The notes under the pieces are model-generated. The model did not search any database. It saw only the letters and a program-made list of their open reading frames with translations, and had not been told where the DNA came from. A DNA stretch of 46,331 nt, from assembly GCF_009866805.1 (NCBI RefSeq), contig NZ_SIZW01000035.1, forward strand, positions 1-46,331, in the 5' to 3' direction. Of this stretch, positions 7,268 through 13,659 are shown piece by piece. The stretch comes from Schauerella aestuarii (GTDB lineage Bacteria > Pseudomonadota > Gammaproteobacteria > Burkholderiales > Burkholderiaceae_B). Every line of letters starts with the position of its first letter. Position 1 is the stretch's first letter. The translations under genes and the position numbers were made by a program.

Positions 7268-7854
7268 GCCTCCTGAGGTTGAGAGAGTTGTTCTTTGCGG
7301 GTGTCGTAGGCAGCTTTGAGTGCTGCCTGAGAGTTGCGCGGGCAGACTTTCCAGAAACCCGCGAAAGCCGCCTGTAGGGCTGGAATTTCGGTTGCAGCCG
7401 TGATCGCCGCTTCTGCTTCGTCGTAATCAAACGACGGCGTAGCCTTGGCTTGTCGTTGACCGACGCCAGATGCCGCATTGCCATCGTCATCGTCCTGATA
7501 GACGCCGGTGATGGCCGCCAACGCGTAACGCCGGCCATAAGTGAGTGCGCTGCCGTAGCCTTGCGGGTCTTGCTTAGGCAGCGGCATCACCAGCGTGTCA
7601 CCGATCCACTCGCCCGATTCATGCATGAGGGTGGTCGTAAGGTGCAGCTTTCCGTCATCTGACGGGCTGGCGGTCTGGATGTAGACAATGCCGGCTGCGT
7701 TCAGCGCAGGCTTGACCGCTTCGACCACCGCAGACAAGTCGGCGTACTTAGACTTGAAGTGCGGGTTGTTGCTGTCTTTCTTGGCGAACTCGATCGCCTT
7801 CTGTGCCGCCAACAGGGCGGGCGCGATAGCCTTGATGGATTCGCTGTGTTTCAT
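7264..7854 (-). CDS. erf: ERF-family single-strand annealing protein
   Basis: A 196-aa protein with the ERF core: NNPHFKSKYADLSAVVEAVK at residues 29-48, TTTLMHESGEWIGDTLVMP, then DPQGYGSALTYGRRYALAA. It anneals complementary single strands in recombination-dependent repair and circularisation. No dedicated exonuclease gene is visible next to it. Ribosome site GGAG is present. Operon order erf-ssb-HNH-Gp157. Confidence 0.93.
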   Translation of the reverse strand: MKHSESIKAIAPALLAAQKAIEFAKKDSNNPHFKSKYADLSAVVEAVKPALNAAGIVYIQTASPSDDGKLHLTTTLMHESGEWIGDTLVMPLPKQDPQGYGSALTYGRRYALAAITGVYQDDDDGNAASGVGQRQAKATPSFDYDEAEAAITAATEIPALQAAFAGFWKVCPRNSQAALKAAYDTRKEQLSQPQEA

Positions 7855-7906
7855 CTTCGATCTCCTGCTGCTCTAACTGCATTTGGTGGTGTTCGGCTTC
7901 GGTCAT
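7748..7906 (-). CDS. Possible small overlapping ORF upstream of erf (52 aa)
   Basis: Begins MTEAEHHQMQLEQQEIEDET with GAGG 6 nt before the ATG, then runs on over the first ~107 bp of erf in another frame. It could encode a small protein, or simply a coupled upstream ORF that delivers ribosomes to erf. Weakly supported. Confidence 0.3.
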   Translation of the reverse strand: MTEAEHHQMQLEQQEIEDETQRIHQGYRARPVGGTEGDRVRQERQQQPALQV

Positions 7907-7916
7907 GGCGACCTCG

Positions 7917-8093
7917 CTATTTGGCGGCGTAGGCAGTGCCGTGCGAATCCTTGGCGAACCGTGCGTTCGAGTACTCGTCGTTCTGCTGCGACCAACCGAG
8001 GATCAGGATGCACACGGCAGCCCATGCCAAACACTCGCCGTGCACCTTGAGGAAACGGCCGGCAGCACGTCCAGCAGCTTTGATGCGGTTCAT
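7917..8093 (-). CDS. Small membrane protein (58 aa)
   Basis: Starts MNRIKAAGRAAGRFLK. A basic N-terminus precedes one membrane helix (CLAWAAVCILILGW) and a polar tail. GGAG lies 7 nt upstream, and the start overlaps the stop of the 30-aa gene as ATGA. The frame extends upstream to 8201 but that part is not needed. Function unknown. Confidence 0.65.
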   Translation of the reverse strand: MNRIKAAGRAAGRFLKVHGECLAWAAVCILILGWSQQNDEYSNARFAKDSHGTAYAAK

Positions 8094-8182
8094 AAGATGC
8101 TCCAGAGGAATTTGGCAGGCTCGGCGGCCATGTAGAGGAATACGGCGCAGGGGATGGCGGCGCAGATAAGGTCGCGGGTCAT
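8090..8182 (-). CDS. Very small hydrophobic protein (30 aa)
   Basis: Reads MTRDLICAAIPCAVFLYMAA and ends with KFLWSIL. One hydrophobic segment. Its start overlaps the upstream stop (TAATG), its stop overlaps the next start (ATGA), and GGGAG precedes it. Tight coupling on both sides argues that it is translated. Confidence 0.55.
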   Translation of the reverse strand: MTRDLICAAIPCAVFLYMAAEPAKFLWSIL

Positions 8183-8523
8183 TAGCGCTCCCGGAATTCA
8201 ACGTGCCAGCGTCCGATCAACTGGCGATTCGTGAGGTGTTCGGCAACGGAAAGGATCGAGCTTTCATCCACCCAGTCCCGCGCCATCTGCGATTCGTCGG
8301 CATACGACGACTGGCAGACGATCATCTGATTGCGCACGCATGCGTAGATCACCTGCTCGCGCATATCCTTAAGCACAGCGTCATGCAGCGATTCGGCGCA
8401 CTTGTTCGCCCAGTCAGGCGAGACGTTCACGGCACGATCAAAATCGATATCCATGCTCGGCCTCCAAGGGAGTGTGAGAGGGCGTCCGGGGATATCGGCG
8501 AGGTGAGTGCGGAGGTCAGACAT
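8182..8523 (-). CDS. Hypothetical early protein (113 aa)
   Basis: Begins MSDLRTHLADIPGRPLTLPW. An internal ATG at 8454 (MDIDFDRAVNVSPDW) has a stronger GGAGG site, so a 90-aa product is possible. The sequence is helical with no recognised domain. Sits between the 80-aa gene and a 30-aa gene with overlaps at both ends. Confidence 0.65.
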   Translation of the reverse strand: MSDLRTHLADIPGRPLTLPWRPSMDIDFDRAVNVSPDWANKCAESLHDAVLKDMREQVIYACVRNQMIVCQSSYADESQMARDWVDESSILSVAEHLTNRQLIGRWHVEFRER

Positions 8524-8758
8524 CTTTATCGCCCTTGAACAATTGCGGATAAAGTTGGCGAGCGGGGCCTGCTAACCATGGGCGCCGCAGAACAACGTTG
8601 ATGCCAAAGAACCAAAAGTCGATCGCGTTAGCCAGTCTGATCTTCAAAAAATAAGGTCGACTCATTCGGAAACCGCGCAAATCAACGCTTATCCAATTCG
8701 CCTTTGGTAGCCCGGGGTGATAAACGTGTTCGTCGTGTCTCATCTTGAAGATGCTCAT
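8516..8758 (-). CDS. Hypothetical protein (80 aa)
   Basis: Begins MSIFKMRHDEHVYHPGLPKA and is rich in aromatic and basic residues (LANAIDFWFFGINVVLRRPW). No family recognised. The start overlaps the previous stop as ATGA, and the stop overlaps the next start. Function unknown. Confidence 0.6.
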   Translation of the reverse strand: MSIFKMRHDEHVYHPGLPKANWISVDLRGFRMSRPYFLKIRLANAIDFWFFGINVVLRRPWLAGPARQLYPQLFKGDKDV

Positions 8759-8943
8759 GTTTCACCTCGAACGTAGTCGTCGATAGCAGCGTTCATGTCC
8801 TGACCGTCAGCAACGGCTCGTAGGCCAATGCAAACAATCTCGGGCGGGTAGCCATACAGATCATGCTTTTGCTCGATTCGTGCACATGCGTCGACGTTTC
8901 CGGTAAGCATGGCTGCGCCGTAGCGCTCAAGATCGCTTTGCAT
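8755..8943 (-). CDS. Hypothetical small acidic protein (62 aa)
   Basis: Starts MQSDLERYGAAMLTGNVDAC with AAGGA upstream. The frame is open back to 9021 but that extension lacks support. Helical, with DLYGYPPEIVCIGLRAVADG in the middle. Coupled to the following gene through ATGA. Function unknown. Confidence 0.6.
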   Translation of the reverse strand: MQSDLERYGAAMLTGNVDACARIEQKHDLYGYPPEIVCIGLRAVADGQDMNAAIDDYVRGET

Positions 8944-9052
8944 ATCTATCCTTGGGATTCGCCCGGTAGACCCGCCGAGCTTCGGTGTGTGTTGAAGAGG
9001 GTGGCCGGGAGCTACCCGCATGGCAGTGGCGGGGAGGCCAATGGCACATCAT
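8927..9052 (-). CDS. Possible Cys/His-rich mini-protein (41 aa)
   Basis: Begins MMCHWPPRHCHAGSS, with a CHW..CH cluster like those in small zinc-binding phage proteins, and ends RVYRANPKDRYAKRS. The start overlaps the stop of an upstream frame as TGATG. It overlaps the next gene by 17 bp. No good ribosome site. Weak call. Confidence 0.35.
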   Translation of the reverse strand: MMCHWPPRHCHAGSSRPPSSTHTEARRVYRANPKDRYAKRS

Positions 9053-9409
9053 CCCCGTTGGTCCTGGCTCGCCGCCTTACATGAGTCGGTGCCTACTGCT
9101 TTCCTGCTCACCCTCAGGCGATGACGACTGGTGCGCATCGGCCGCGTTGTCGCAACCGTCCAATCGCCATCCCTGAAGGTCCCCGGTATCGTTCGGGGAG
9201 ACGCCGTTGGTCGGTTAGGTCTAGCAGGCGTCACCGCCCATACAAACCTCCACAGTCAATTACGGGAACGTTTGGCCGGCCCCGATTCGCCTACGGTTTG
9301 ACTACGACAACGTTATGGCGCGTATCGTGCGCTACCCGTCTACAGCGTCGGCCAGGGCGTCACTCGCGGTTCGAACCTTGAGGTATTGCACCCAGCGTCG
9401 GAGTGATGG
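9053..9409. other. Stretch without a confident gene
   Basis: About 360 bases inside the leftward operon without a convincing gene. On the minus strand there is a strong GGAGG 5 nt before ATG at 9241, but that frame stops after six codons (9221-9241). A 61-codon GTG ORF (9049-9234) overlaps it. A decayed gene or an untranslated spacer is possible. Confidence 0.5.
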
Positions 9410-9757
9410 TTAAGCGAAATTAGCTTCGAGATCCTCGATTTCTTGGAGCTGTCGAAGCAAATCTTCCTTGTCCTGAATCCTTTCTTGCTGATACCGAAGC
9501 TCGAGCAATGCGACTGCCTTGGCTGCAAGTTCCTTGAACTCTCGGTTCACGATTTCAGCCAAGGCTGCATCGAAGTGGGCGCTCTCCCAATAGTTCTTGG
9601 AGCCGCAGCTTTCCTGGTAGCCGATCTGAGTCTTGATTGACACCGAATGAACCCTGCCATGCGATATAGGCGTGAAATGGAATTCAGGCTTACCGACCAT
9701 CGCGACGTAATTACGTGCGTCAGAAAGCTGATTCCACGCGGCTTTGGATTTGCTCAT
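9410..9757 (-). CDS. Hypothetical protein with C-terminal coiled coil (115 aa)
   Basis: Starts MSKSKAAWNQLSDARNYVAM with GGAG 7 nt upstream. The frame is open back to 9802 without a ribosome site. The first half appears globular (KPEFHFTPISHGRVHSVSIK). The second half is a long coiled coil (VNREFKELAAKAVALLELRY to LLRQLQEIEDLEANFA). Function unknown. Confidence 0.7.
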   Translation of the reverse strand: MSKSKAAWNQLSDARNYVAMVGKPEFHFTPISHGRVHSVSIKTQIGYQESCGSKNYWESAHFDAALAEIVNREFKELAAKAVALLELRYQQERIQDKEDLLRQLQEIEDLEANFA

Positions 9758-9798
9758 ATCTATCTCCGGTTGAATGTGGCTGCCGTCTGTCACACGGC

Positions 9799-10284
9799 TC
9801 ATAAAGGATTGAGCCGAGCAAATTCGCCAAAATATTTGATGGCCGCTTTGTTGTAGGCGTGTGCGGCTTCTTCTTTTGTGTCATGGTTTCCAAGGTAGTA
9901 CTTGTGACCATTGACATAAATTTGAGCCAAGTACTTTTGATTTACTCGCCTCCAAACAACCCCTTTTGGTAGTCCAGATACCTTCGTGCTGTTCCGGTTG
10001 CTGTTCCAAGAGTTTTGCTTCGATGTGCAAATTCGAAGGTTGCTTCGCTGGTTGTTGAGCGAGTTGCCGTCGATGTGGTCAACAACCTGATCTTTTCTGG
10101 GCTGCAGAATCATTCGATGCATGAGCCGATCGTTACTCTGGTCTTCCAAGGTTGACAGTGTCCTGGTTGCATAAAAACCAGAACACCTGGTGCGTTTACT
10201 TGTCCACTTGAACGTAGCGAGAGTTTCGTAATCGTCGTCATCAACCTGAACTACATGACCTTGATAGGTCAGAATTTCTTTCAT
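9799..10284 (-). CDS. HNH endonuclease with AP2 DNA-binding domain
   Basis: A 161-aa protein from the ATG at 10284 (MKEILTYQGHVVQVDDDDY), with GAGGG 6 nt upstream. The HNH core is DQVVDHIDGNSLNNQRSNLR. The C-terminal AP2-type domain has VSGLPKGVVWRRVNQKYLA and HKYYLGNHDTKEEAAHAYN. This is the first clear gene behind the left promoter. Probably a mobile homing-type nuclease. Confidence 0.9.
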   Translation of the reverse strand: MKEILTYQGHVVQVDDDDYETLATFKWTSKRTRCSGFYATRTLSTLEDQSNDRLMHRMILQPRKDQVVDHIDGNSLNNQRSNLRICTSKQNSWNSNRNSTKVSGLPKGVVWRRVNQKYLAQIYVNGHKYYLGNHDTKEEAAHAYNKAAIKYFGEFARLNPL

Positions 10285-10303
10285 GGTCGGCCCTCTTGAA
10301 TTT

Positions 10304-10330
10304 GTCAGCACCCTTACCAAGGGCACTGAC
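10304..10330 (-). other. Hairpin in the left operon leader
   Basis: GTCAG (10304-10308) pairs with CTGAC (10326-10330), and an inner CCCTT pairs with AAGGG around loop ACC, with a symmetric CA/CA internal loop. It stands just before the ribosome site of the HNH-AP2 gene, so it could affect its translation or serve in antitermination. Confidence 0.4.
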
Positions 10331-10536
10331 AGATTCACGCCCAGTTGGTCGCCTGGGCATCCTTGCCGGCATCCCTGCCAGCTACTGACCTCGATTGGTG
10401 CAATGCACGTCGCACGAGTCCCGACTGTTGTTTATCCTCGGGCCGTTCCGAGCATTGCGCTTTACCGTCAGCGCCATCGACGTACTGCTGCGGGCTGGAC
10501 CCTGGCGGCTCGGTGTTGCGTGAACCGTTAGATGCC

Positions 10537-10565
10537 ATTCTGCACAAGAAAAACTAGCAATGCAA
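10537..10565 (-). promoter_or_regulatory. Left early promoter (PL-like)
   Basis: Minus-strand -35 TTGCAT (10565-10560), 17-bp spacer, -10 CAGAAT (10542-10537). The spacer and -35 overlap both operator copies. Transcription would start near 10530 and run left into the early operon with a leader of about 245 nt. Same architecture as the right promoter. Confidence 0.65.
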
Positions 10566-10576
10566 GAAAAACTAGC
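10544..10576. promoter_or_regulatory. Left operator, two tandem repressor sites
   Basis: Sites at 10544-10558 and 10562-10576, both of form (A/G)CAAGA-AAA-ACTAGC, centres 18 bp apart. An 18-base word here (ATGCAAGAAAAACTAGCA, 10560-10577) recurs in reverse complement at 13142-13159 in the right operator. They are therefore probably bound by the same CI and Cro proteins. Confidence 0.75.
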
Positions 10577-10664
10577 AGATAGAGCCGCGAAAAGTTGTAA
10601 GCGCATTCCGAAGTGCTACTTATCGATCGTTGAGAAGCTCTGTGTGCCACATATCGCGCAGACG

Positions 10665-10690
10665 CAAAAAAGCCCGCGAGAGGGCGGGCT
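10665..10690 (-). terminator. Rho-independent terminator, minus strand
   Basis: AGCCCGC (10671-10677) pairs with GCGGGCT (10684-10690). Read on the minus strand the hairpin is followed by six T. It would stop leftward transcripts from the repressor operon before they enter the left promoter. Confidence 0.8.
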
Positions 10691-10930
10691 GTGGCTGGTT
10701 TGCAATTGATTGCACGGATGGCTTCTCGTGCACTTGCAGATGACGCCATATCTAGCTGGAACCTTGTACTGTTACGTCTGTCCTACGTATAGCGTCATCT
10801 AAGTTGTCACTTCACCGGAAAGCGTTGCAAATAAAGCCATGCGTTAGCGGGTTTTTCTTGGTAAAGTGACGGCATGTTGACCAAGCCGTCAACACGAATC
10901 CACATCGGATCACTCAGAAAGGAAAACGTC
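10691..10930. other. Intergenic regulatory stretch
   Basis: No gene. It holds a 13-bp inverted repeat with one mismatch (10738-10750 and 10788-10800), a 7-bp inverted repeat TGACGGC/GCCGTCA (10867-10873 and 10885-10891), and an operator-like site at 10847-10861 that matches the OR3-type site at 12 of 15 bases. Confidence 0.55.
10847..10867 (+). promoter_or_regulatory. Candidate sixth repressor site with -10 element
   Basis: Bases 10847-10861 match the right operator site at 13143-13157 at 12 of 15 positions and are followed by TAAAGT (10862-10867), the same -10 hexamer as the right promoter. No good -35 is visible. It could drive the DUF4760 gene under CI or Cro control. Confidence 0.4.
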
Positions 10931-10966
10931 ATGACCGCACATCGCGAAGGCTGGGACGGCTGCTAA
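10931..10966 (+). CDS. Leader mini-ORF (11 aa) coupled to the DUF4760 gene
   Basis: Encodes MTAHREGWDGC. AGAAAGGA stands upstream, and the stop overlaps the next start as TAATG. Likely a translational-coupling leader rather than a functional peptide. Confidence 0.4.
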   Translation: MTAHREGWDGC

Positions 10967-11469
10967 TGCCGCCTGAAGTCACCACAACTTTGAGCGCGAC
11001 GAATTTAGGCTTCTGGATACAAACAGGAGCCTTTGTTCTGTCTGCGATAGGCGCAATCGCAGTCATCTTCTACAACGGTAGAGTGTCACGGCAGCGAGCC
11101 ACGGTAGATTTGGTGCTTCATCAGAAGGCTGATAGCGACTTGATAAATGCGCTGTCAATGATCTACGCGATGAAGCGCAACAACGAAAACCTTAGCGTGC
11201 ATTTGCCGACGCTTCAAAGCGACCAGGGTAAATGCATCAGGTTGGTTTTGAACAGCTATGAGTTCGTCGCGCTCGGAATCCGTGTCGGTGCGTTTGATGA
11301 GCAGATGTTTAAAGAGATGCAGTGCTCCAACTACGTAAAAGTCTGGGAAGCGACGCGCGGCCTTATCCAAGACATTCGGCAACAGCAGCAGAAGGAAACA
11401 TTCTTTCAAGAATTTGAATGGCTGGCTAAACGCTGGATTAAGAAACCACTGAAGAAACGGCATTCTTGA
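10966..11469 (+). CDS. DUF4760-family membrane protein
   Basis: A 167-aa protein with one membrane helix near residues 15-36 (FWIQTGAFVLSAIGAIAVIF). A cytoplasmic helical domain follows, with NGRVSRQRATVDLVLHQK and LVLNSYEFVALGIRVGAFDE, as in DUF4760 proteins. It lies alone on the plus strand between the left operator and the repressor operon, where lambda carries rexAB, and ends at a two-way terminator. A lysogen-expressed exclusion function is a guess from position. Confidence 0.8.
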   Translation: MPPEVTTTLSATNLGFWIQTGAFVLSAIGAIAVIFYNGRVSRQRATVDLVLHQKADSDLINALSMIYAMKRNNENLSVHLPTLQSDQGKCIRLVLNSYEFVALGIRVGAFDEQMFKEMQCSNYVKVWEATRGLIQDIRQQQQKETFFQEFEWLAKRWIKKPLKKRHS

Positions 11470-11481
11470 ACCAGAAACTGT

Positions 11482-11511
11482 AGAAAAAGTCACCTCCGGG
11501 TGGCTTTTTCT
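11482..11511. terminator. Bidirectional terminator
   Basis: AGAAAAAGTCACC (11482-11494) and GGTGGCTTTTTCT (11499-11511) form a hairpin with A and T runs on both sides. It separates the converging DUF4760 gene and the repressor operon. Confidence 0.85.
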
Positions 11512-11516
11512 ATGGG

Positions 11517-11879
11517 TCAGCGGTTAGCCCTGATGATTGATCGCGTTATCTCATGCTCTCGATCCAAATGCTCAACTCGGAAGGCTAGTGTGTGATCGAG
11601 CTCACGAATCATGGCGCGTGTTATCTCATCGCGGCGCCGCTGTTCAAGTGCAAATCGCTCCTGCTGAACAATCGAGTACCAGATTGCGGCTCCAAGTAGT
11701 CCACATAGGCCCGCTTTATCCCAAGAGGGGAAGGCTGACCACGCAATACCCGTAAAAATAAGCCACGCCACACCCATGGCAATGGTTCCTGGTAAAGCCT
11801 TTTGGCGCTTATGGATATCGTCCAGTACTCGCGGATCGGTGAAGTTGAATCCGGTGCTGTAATGCGGTTCGTCATCCAA
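11517..11879 (-). CDS. Two-TM membrane protein of the immunity region (120 aa)
   Basis: TTG start preferred at 11879: AGGGG lies 7 nt upstream and it directly follows the lipoprotein stop (11881-11883). The in-frame ATG at 11969 sits inside the lipoprotein gene. Two membrane helices (GTIAMGVAWLIFTGIAWSAF and AGLCGLLGAAIWYSIVQQ) are followed by a charged helical tail. Probably expressed from the repressor promoter in lysogens. Function unknown. Confidence 0.6.
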   Translation of the reverse strand: MDDEPHYSTGFNFTDPRVLDDIHKRQKALPGTIAMGVAWLIFTGIAWSAFPSWDKAGLCGLLGAAIWYSIVQQERFALEQRRRDEITRAMIRELDHTLAFRVEHLDREHEITRSIIRANR

Positions 11880-11880
11880 C

Positions 11881-12390
11881 TTAACGCCCCTGACAAAGAT
11901 TTCGCTGGGACAGCACCAAGTTGGCCTCTTTACCTTCTTCAATCCATACCCGATCGACCAGCATTCCACCTTGTGTTGAGGTCGAGTAGGCCGAGACCGG
12001 CACGCTCCACATGACGGCCGTCGTCACCACATAGCTACCAGCTGGCAAACCGGCGAAGCTGAATCGGCCATCGGCATCCGCGACGGTACGGCGGACGAAC
12101 TCGTTATATCGCAGGTCCGCAGGCGTTAACGGTAGGCCACCATTACAACTAACCATGATCCATTGGTCGCTAATAGACGTATTGGGGACTAGCGTCACTT
12201 CGTTGCCGGCAGCCGATCGAACCTGGCCCCCGCGTGTCGTCAAAAATGCTTGGCCCTTGATGGTGCTTGTGCCAGGCGTCCGATACTTAGTGAACTCCGC
12301 TTCTACGAAAGGACGCCGTTCCACTGGCTTTGGTGGTGTGATACAGCCAGCCAAAGACGCTACCATCACACCTGCAATCAAGAACCTCAT
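11881..12390 (-). CDS. Lipoprotein with carboxypeptidase-regulatory-like domain
   Basis: A 169-aa protein with a signal peptide and lipobox (VMVASLAGC, lipidated Cys at residue 16). The middle and C-terminal part look like a transthyretin-type beta fold (TVADADGRFSFAGLPAGSYV). It lies 35 bp downstream of the repressor gene on the same strand, so it is probably made in lysogens and exported to the outer membrane or periplasm. A lysogenic-conversion or exclusion role is inference. Confidence 0.75.
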   Translation of the reverse strand: MRFLIAGVMVASLAGCITPPKPVERRPFVEAEFTKYRTPGTSTIKGQAFLTTRGGQVRSAAGNEVTLVPNTSISDQWIMVSCNGGLPLTPADLRYNEFVRRTVADADGRFSFAGLPAGSYVVTTAVMWSVPVSAYSTSTQGGMLVDRVWIEEGKEANLVLSQRNLCQGR

Positions 12391-12425
12391 CAGCCCCTCT
12401 CCATCCCTGTGTTTCGTCCAGGCTT

Positions 12426-13088
12426 TTACATGTCTCGATGCAGGTGGACGATCCTGCCGAGTAGAAATGTGCTGTCAGAACATTCAATAGGTGGGTAGGA
12501 CTTTTGATCCGGATTGTCTGAGAACAGCCACCACCTCCTGAACTCGTGCTTAACCCGTTTCACGGTGAACTCGCCCTCATGATTGAAGGCGAACACTGTG
12601 TCCTTTTCACGTTTGGTGTCGCCGGTATTTACCACCACAACATCATGATCAAGGATGCCGGGGCTCATGCTGTCACCACTGGTGCGCGTTGCATAAAGTT
12701 TGGCAGGATCTAGCTTTTTAGCGTCTGCCCAACTCTGCGGCATGAACAGAGGCACGCCGTCGCCATCATCTTTGAAGTCCACGGCGAACCCAGCGATGCC
12801 AGCGGAAATGCGGAATTCGACTTTTCGAATGGCAACCAGTCCTGGCGTTGTCTCCAGATCAACCGTCTTGGCAGTCTTCAGCTCGCTGGACGTACCCAAC
12901 AGCAAATGATCTGAGGTCGTTTGCAGTGCATTTGCCACAGCCTCAAGCCGCAAACGCTTTGGCGCCGTCTTCCCGTTCTCCCACTGCTGCACTGTTTGCC
13001 ACGACACACCCACGAGCGCGGCTAGTTGCTCCATTGAAAGTTGGAGCGATTCGCGAAGCTGCTTGATGCGGGTGTGGATCGTATTCAT
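12426..13088 (-). CDS. CI-type phage repressor with S24 peptidase domain
   Basis: From the ATG at 13088 (MNTIHTRIKQLRESLQLSME) the protein has 220 aa. It carries an HTH_3 domain (MEQLAALVGVSWQTVQQWEN) and a LexA-like C-terminus: cleavage-site candidate ISAGIAG, catalytic Ser in TSGDSMSPGILDHD and Lys in GEFTVKRVKHE. RecA-stimulated self-cleavage is expected. Starts further upstream (13124 and beyond) would run over the operators. It binds the sites at 13105-13157 and 10544-10576 by inference. It probably shares a transcript with the lipoprotein and two-TM genes. Confidence 0.93.
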   Translation of the reverse strand: MNTIHTRIKQLRESLQLSMEQLAALVGVSWQTVQQWENGKTAPKRLRLEAVANALQTTSDHLLLGTSSELKTAKTVDLETTPGLVAIRKVEFRISAGIAGFAVDFKDDGDGVPLFMPQSWADAKKLDPAKLYATRTSGDSMSPGILDHDVVVVNTGDTKREKDTVFAFNHEGEFTVKRVKHEFRRWWLFSDNPDQKSYPPIECSDSTFLLGRIVHLHRDM

Positions 13089-13104
13089 GCGCGCGAGGTT
13101 AAAG

Positions 13105-13157
13105 ACAAGAATCTCTTGTGTCATTGCAGGAATATCTTGCATGCTAGTTTTTCTTGC
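13105..13157. promoter_or_regulatory. Right operator with three repressor sites
   Basis: Dyads of form RCAAGA-N3-TCTTGY at 13105-13119 (perfect palindrome), 13126-13140 (one change) and 13143-13157 (degenerate left half). Centres are 21 and 17 bp apart. They lie between the divergent repressor and Cro-like genes, as in the lambda right operator. Confidence 0.8.
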
Positions 13158-13165
13158 ATTAAAGT
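13137..13165 (+). promoter_or_regulatory. Right early promoter (PR-like)
   Basis: -35 TTGCAT (13137-13142), 17-bp spacer covering the third operator, -10 TAAAGT (13160-13165), just before the Cro-like ATG at 13172. The spacer sequence matches that of the left promoter over most of its length. Confidence 0.65.
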
Positions 13166-13171
13166 GGGGGT

Positions 13172-13417
13172 ATGGAAAAGAACCCCGACATCTCGCGTGC
13201 GATTGATCTGCTTGGCGGTGCTGTAGCTGCCGCAAGAATCCTCGGCGCCAAGAACTATCAGACCGTCCAGCAGTGGATGAAGGTCGGCAACGTGCCGGCC
13301 AAGTATTGCTTGGCAATTCAAGCAAAGACCGGGGTTCCGGTTTCGGCCCTCAGGCCGGACGACCACCACCTCATTTGGGGCGTGTCGCCAAAGTGCGCGG
13401 AGAGCGTCAGTGCATAG
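13172..13417 (+). CDS. Cro-like/YdaS-type repressor
   Basis: An 81-aa protein with a YdaS/Cro helix-turn-helix: AIDLLGGAVAAARILGAKNY then QTVQQWMKVGNVPAKYCLAI. First gene after the right promoter, divergent from the CI gene. The expected role is shutting off CI synthesis and tuning early transcription during lytic growth. The ATG follows the right-promoter -10 closely, with GGGGG as ribosome site. Confidence 0.88.
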   Translation: MEKNPDISRAIDLLGGAVAAARILGAKNYQTVQQWMKVGNVPAKYCLAIQAKTGVPVSALRPDDHHLIWGVSPKCAESVSA

Positions 13418-13655
13418 CCCCACGCATCTCCGCACGCTCAACGTCAACGGTGTCCATCTCGAAGGACAGCCGGCGAAATATCTCAAGCACGGCGCTTTCG
13501 CTCGGATCGCTAAAGGTCCGCTTCGCTATGTCTGCGGCGCTCTTCAAAAGTTTCTCGGTCTGGCTCACTTCTTTGTCCTCGGTTTCGTTGTTGGATGCAT
13601 CTTAGGTGCAGCGCAGCAACGTCGAAAGACTGAAATTTCCAAAGGTTCAAGGTAA
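13410..13655 (+). CDS. Hypothetical early protein with one TM (81 aa)
   Basis: GTG start overlapping the Cro-like stop, with GGAG 7 nt upstream. Residues ~49-68 (LGLAHFFVLGFVVGCILGAA) form a membrane helix. The rest is basic. Ends 4 nt before the CII-like ATG. Function unknown. Confidence 0.6.
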   Translation: MHSPTHLRTLNVNGVHLEGQPAKYLKHGAFARIAKGPLRYVCGALQKFLGLAHFFVLGFVVGCILGAAQQRRKTEISKGSR

Positions 13656-13659
13656 TTCG

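Noticed and set aside
9365-9380. GGTTCGAACC, resembling a tRNA T loop
   Set aside because: The flanks do not form a T stem, acceptor stem or anticodon arm on either strand; it is only a short palindrome.
10335-10547. 70-codon minus-strand ORF beginning at 10547 or 10538
   Set aside because: Both start codons lie in or upstream of the left promoter -10 (10537-10542), so the PL transcript could not include them, and no ribosome site is present.
12426-13325. 299-aa version of the CI repressor
   Set aside because: The extra N-terminus would cross all three operators and the divergent promoter; the HTH begins just after the ATG at 13088.
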